This document shows, in pieces, positions 5,166-5,493 of a stretch of DNA of 5,493 nt. How positions within the stretch are numbered: the stretch's first letter is position 1; the number at the start of each line of letters is the position of its first letter. Source of the stretch: Thermoplasmatota archaeon (lineage in GTDB: Archaea; Thermoplasmatota; E2; DHVEG-1); contig JAUWCF010000083.1 in assembly GCA_030609445.1 (NCBI GenBank), forward strand, positions 1-5,493, read 5' to 3'. Position numbers and translations under genes: made by a program. The notes beneath the pieces were generated by a model that was not told the origin of the DNA, ran no database searches, and worked only from the letters and a program-made list of their open reading frames with translations.

Positions 5166-5493
5166 ATGAAAAATATTAACATTAGTATGTTGGCTAAATT
5201 AGTTAATGAAGTTCCATATCATTCAAAGAATAAAAAACGATTACGTTTTTCTGATAAAATACGCAAAGAAGTTTTGAAAAGAGATAGGGGGAAATGTAAA
5301 TTGTGTCTTGATGTAGGAAATATAGTTCATCATATTCATCCACAAGGACAACCAACTTTAGAGAATGGTATTGTTTTATGTGAATTTTGTCATATAATAA
5401 TTCATTTGTACCTAAAAGCTCTAAGAGGATATAGGAGCATCCCAATATTTGATGAGAAAAATGAACAATTAAACTTTGAAATAGTGGTACATT
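5166..5493 (+). CDS. HNH endonuclease (partial, runs off the window)
   Basis: Translation from ATG 5166 is open to the window edge (109 complete codons, no stop). GGGAG at 5154-5158 lies seven bases before the ATG. The sequence shows VLKRDRGKCKLC, typical of the start of HNH domains, then C44-x2-C47, H55-H56 (VHHIHP), N67 (ENGIVL), and C72-x2-C75-H76 (LCEFCH). H56, N67 and H76 match the His-Asn-His catalytic set, and the four Cys would bind a structural zinc. HNH enzymes nick or cut DNA; in mobile elements they act in homing, packaging, restriction or replication. The gene is only 23 bases after the recombinase and probably co-transcribed with it. The domain is complete in the visible part, so the missing C terminus may be short. 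Whether it is a stand-alone homing nuclease or part of the element's machinery cannot be told. Confidence 0.85.
   Translation, partial: MKNINISMLAKLVNEVPYHSKNKKRLRFSDKIRKEVLKRDRGKCKLCLDVGNIVHHIHPQGQPTLENGIVLCEFCHIIIHLYLKALRGYRSIPIFDEKNEQLNFEIVVH

Noticed and set aside
5203..5445. 80-codon ORF on the minus strand
   Set aside because: It lies wholly antisense to the HNH gene, whose catalytic motifs are clear, and its product shows no domain.
1..5493. CRISPR array, rRNA or tRNA gene, insertion-sequence ends
   Set aside because: No regularly spaced direct repeats, no conserved RNA-gene sequence and no transposase with flanking terminal repeats were seen.

Overview
The window looks like part of an integrated or extrachromosomal archaeal mobile element, most likely a virus or provirus. 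The evidence for archaea is indirect. There is a TATA-type promoter with a purine-rich element in front of it (4490-4502), an A+T-rich terminator that ends in a run of T, AGA/ATA-rich codon use, and a secreted membrane protein dense in N-glycosylation sequons. G+C is roughly one third overall but very uneven. The exact host cannot be read from this sequence; a euryarchaeal methanogen-type host is a guess.

Layout: (1) 1-108 is the 3' end of an unidentified gene. (2) 109-177 is a short regulatory gap with an A+T palindrome and a Shine-Dalgarno site. (3) 178-4205 is a tight six-gene operon on the + strand. All genes overlap their neighbours, mostly through ATGA or GTGA stop/start junctions. They encode a signal-peptide-bearing, C-terminally anchored, heavily sequon-rich surface protein; a two-helix membrane protein with a cytoplasmic coiled coil; a small zinc-finger-like protein; two unrecognised proteins; and a P-loop ATPase of the HerA/FtsK or Zot-like type with a C-terminal helix-turn-helix. 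(4) 4206-4527 has no gene but is rich in structure: a palindromic terminator, a 12-bp palindrome, a GC-rich stem-loop, and a long inverted repeat enclosing a TATA-box promoter. (5) 4537-5142 is a minimal tyrosine recombinase with all recognisable catalytic residues. (6) 5166 to the end is an HNH endonuclease, cut off by the window edge.

How the parts may work together (inference): spike-like protein, membrane protein, small proteins and ATPase in one operon, with an integrase nearby, recalls the core of enveloped pleomorphic archaeal viruses (pleolipoviruses). No replication protein is visible, and the relationship is by gene type and order, not by detectable sequence identity. The most unusual local signal is a 14-of-15 inverted repeat whose right arm abuts the recombinase start codon and whose 75-bp interior contains the recombinase promoter. 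That arrangement could be an operator pair, an attachment site or an invertible promoter.
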